A stretch of 64,000 nucleotides of DNA, from the NCBI RefSeq assembly GCF_900104265.1, contig NZ_FNJJ01000017.1, positions 1 through 64,000 of the forward strand. Reading direction: 5' to 3'. Within the stretch, counting starts at the first letter, position 1. Each line of letters starts with the position of its first letter. Both the position numbers and the translations under genes were made by a program. The notes under the pieces are model-generated. The model did no database searches and had not been told where the DNA came from. It saw only the letters and a program-made list of their open reading frames with translations. This stretch comes from Ectopseudomonas guguanensis. Its GTDB lineage: Bacteria; Pseudomonadota; Gammaproteobacteria; Pseudomonadales; Pseudomonadaceae. Shown here piece after piece: positions 63,449 through 64,000 of this stretch.

Positions 63449-64000
63449 TTGTCCACGCTCGTCGAACCCATGCGCCTGGTTCTGCTGGCGGATTCGCCTG
63501 CCTGGGCCGAATTGTTGCGCGAGCACCTGGGCGCCCTTGGCAGCTACTCTCCGTTGATCACCGCACCGTCCTGGGAAGCGGCCAGCAACCTCTTCGATGA
63601 TCATGCCAGCGGCCTGCTGCTGGCCACGCCGGAGCGCATGCCCGAGGCCGGCGAATGCCCGCTGCCGATGGTGCTGCTGCTCGAAGAGGAGCCCGCCGAG
63701 GAGCCGAGCGGCGTCAGCGACTGGCTGGTGCGTAGCAGCCTCAGCCTCGACGTGTTGCGCCGCTGCCTGCGCTACGCGCGCGAGCAGGGCAGTCTCAGGC
63801 ACACCCTGCAACGCCTGGCCGAGCAGGATCCTTTGACCGGTATCGCCAACCGCCAGGGTTTCCAGACGCTGCTTGCCGCGCGCCTGGCCGAGTGTGGCGG
63901 TCGTGGCCTGGTGCTGGGCCATCTCGACCTGGACAACTTCCGCCACGCCAACGATGCCCTCGGCTATCAGGCCGGTGATCGCCTGATCCTGCAGGTGGTG
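63449..64000 (+). CDS. GGDEF-domain protein with N-terminal receiver-like domain (3' end beyond right edge)
   Basis: 184 codons are visible from a TTG at 63449, preceded by GGGGGAGG; an internal ATG at 63470 (MRLVLLADSP) is the alternative. Residues about 8-110 look like a diverged response-regulator fold (MRLVLLADSPAWAELLREHL) without the usual phospho-Asp pair. The GGDEF domain starts at QDPLTGIANRQGFQTLLAARL and LVLGHLDLDNFRHANDALGYQAGD; its active site lies past the edge. As the gene after rep it matches the position of PA5295 in P. aeruginosa, a GGDEF-EAL phosphodiesterase, so an EAL part may follow. Confidence 0.85.
   Translation, partial: MSTLVEPMRLVLLADSPAWAELLREHLGALGSYSPLITAPSWEAASNLFDDHASGLLLATPERMPEAGECPLPMVLLLEEEPAEEPSGVSDWLVRSSLSLDVLRRCLRYAREQGSLRHTLQRLAEQDPLTGIANRQGFQTLLAARLAECGGRGLVLGHLDLDNFRHANDALGYQAGDRLILQVV

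Overview
The window is about 64 kb of GC-rich, densely packed gammaproteobacterial chromosome. Gene content points to Pseudomonas: a complete pelABCDEFG operon, a full mdc malonate decarboxylase operon with madLM, bphO-bphP, and the series rep / xpt / cytochrome c5 / pauR-like / dadX / ridA / dadA / dadR. From memory this series matches the order around PA5296-PA5308 in P. aeruginosa. The abundant short palindromic repeats and the rest of the gene set suggest the P. mendocina/oleovorans side of the genus, but that is an inference.

Layout. (1) 1-6.3 kb, leftward: a type I secretion ABC transporter, its HlyD-type adaptor and an RTX calcium-binding exoprotein cut by the left edge. A PAS-GGDEF diguanylate cyclase diverges from them at 6.6 kb. 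(2) 7.7-16.2 kb: mdcABCDEGH-madLM, with convergent LysR gene mdcR and a perfect palindrome upstream of mdcA. (3) 16.4-19.0 kb: thioesterase, zinc dehydrogenase, MarR regulator and glutathione transferase. (4) 19.4-31.5 kb: pelA-G, with overlapping or nearly touching genes, behind an AT-rich leader. (5) 31.9-39.4 kb: ketoglutarate semialdehyde dehydrogenase, a secreted alpha/beta hydrolase, a degenerate HD-GYP/LuxR protein, a glycine-tailed membrane miniprotein, bphO-bphP and tRNA-Arg(CCG). (6) 39.8-52.3 kb: gabD-gabT, a TetR/MFS pair, and a putative polyamine/GABA group (cupin, kauB-like dehydrogenase, MFS, MocR regulator, DUF1127 miniprotein, PuuB-like oxidase), then a YkgJ-like protein. (7) 52.4-64 kb: dadR, dadA, ridA, dadX, pauR-like regulator, cytochrome c5, acetyl-CoA hydrolase family protein, xpt, a UPF0158 protein, rep, and the start of a GGDEF protein at the right edge.

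How the parts may work together. The mdc genes encode malonate uptake and decarboxylation. The gab, kauB-like, puuB-like and dad genes feed amines, GABA and D-alanine into central metabolism. Cyclic-di-GMP is a theme: a cyclase beside the RTX secretion genes, the PelD receptor, a degenerate HD-GYP protein and an edge GGDEF protein.

I did not find a clear unknown multigene system. The best leads are an IS4-like miniature element that has split the gabT terminator, a TetR gene that may be leaderless and has a perfect operator, a MocR/DUF1127 divergent pair with clustered repeats, the HD-GYP/LuxR fusion, and a family of GTAGGG palindromic repeats scattered between genes.
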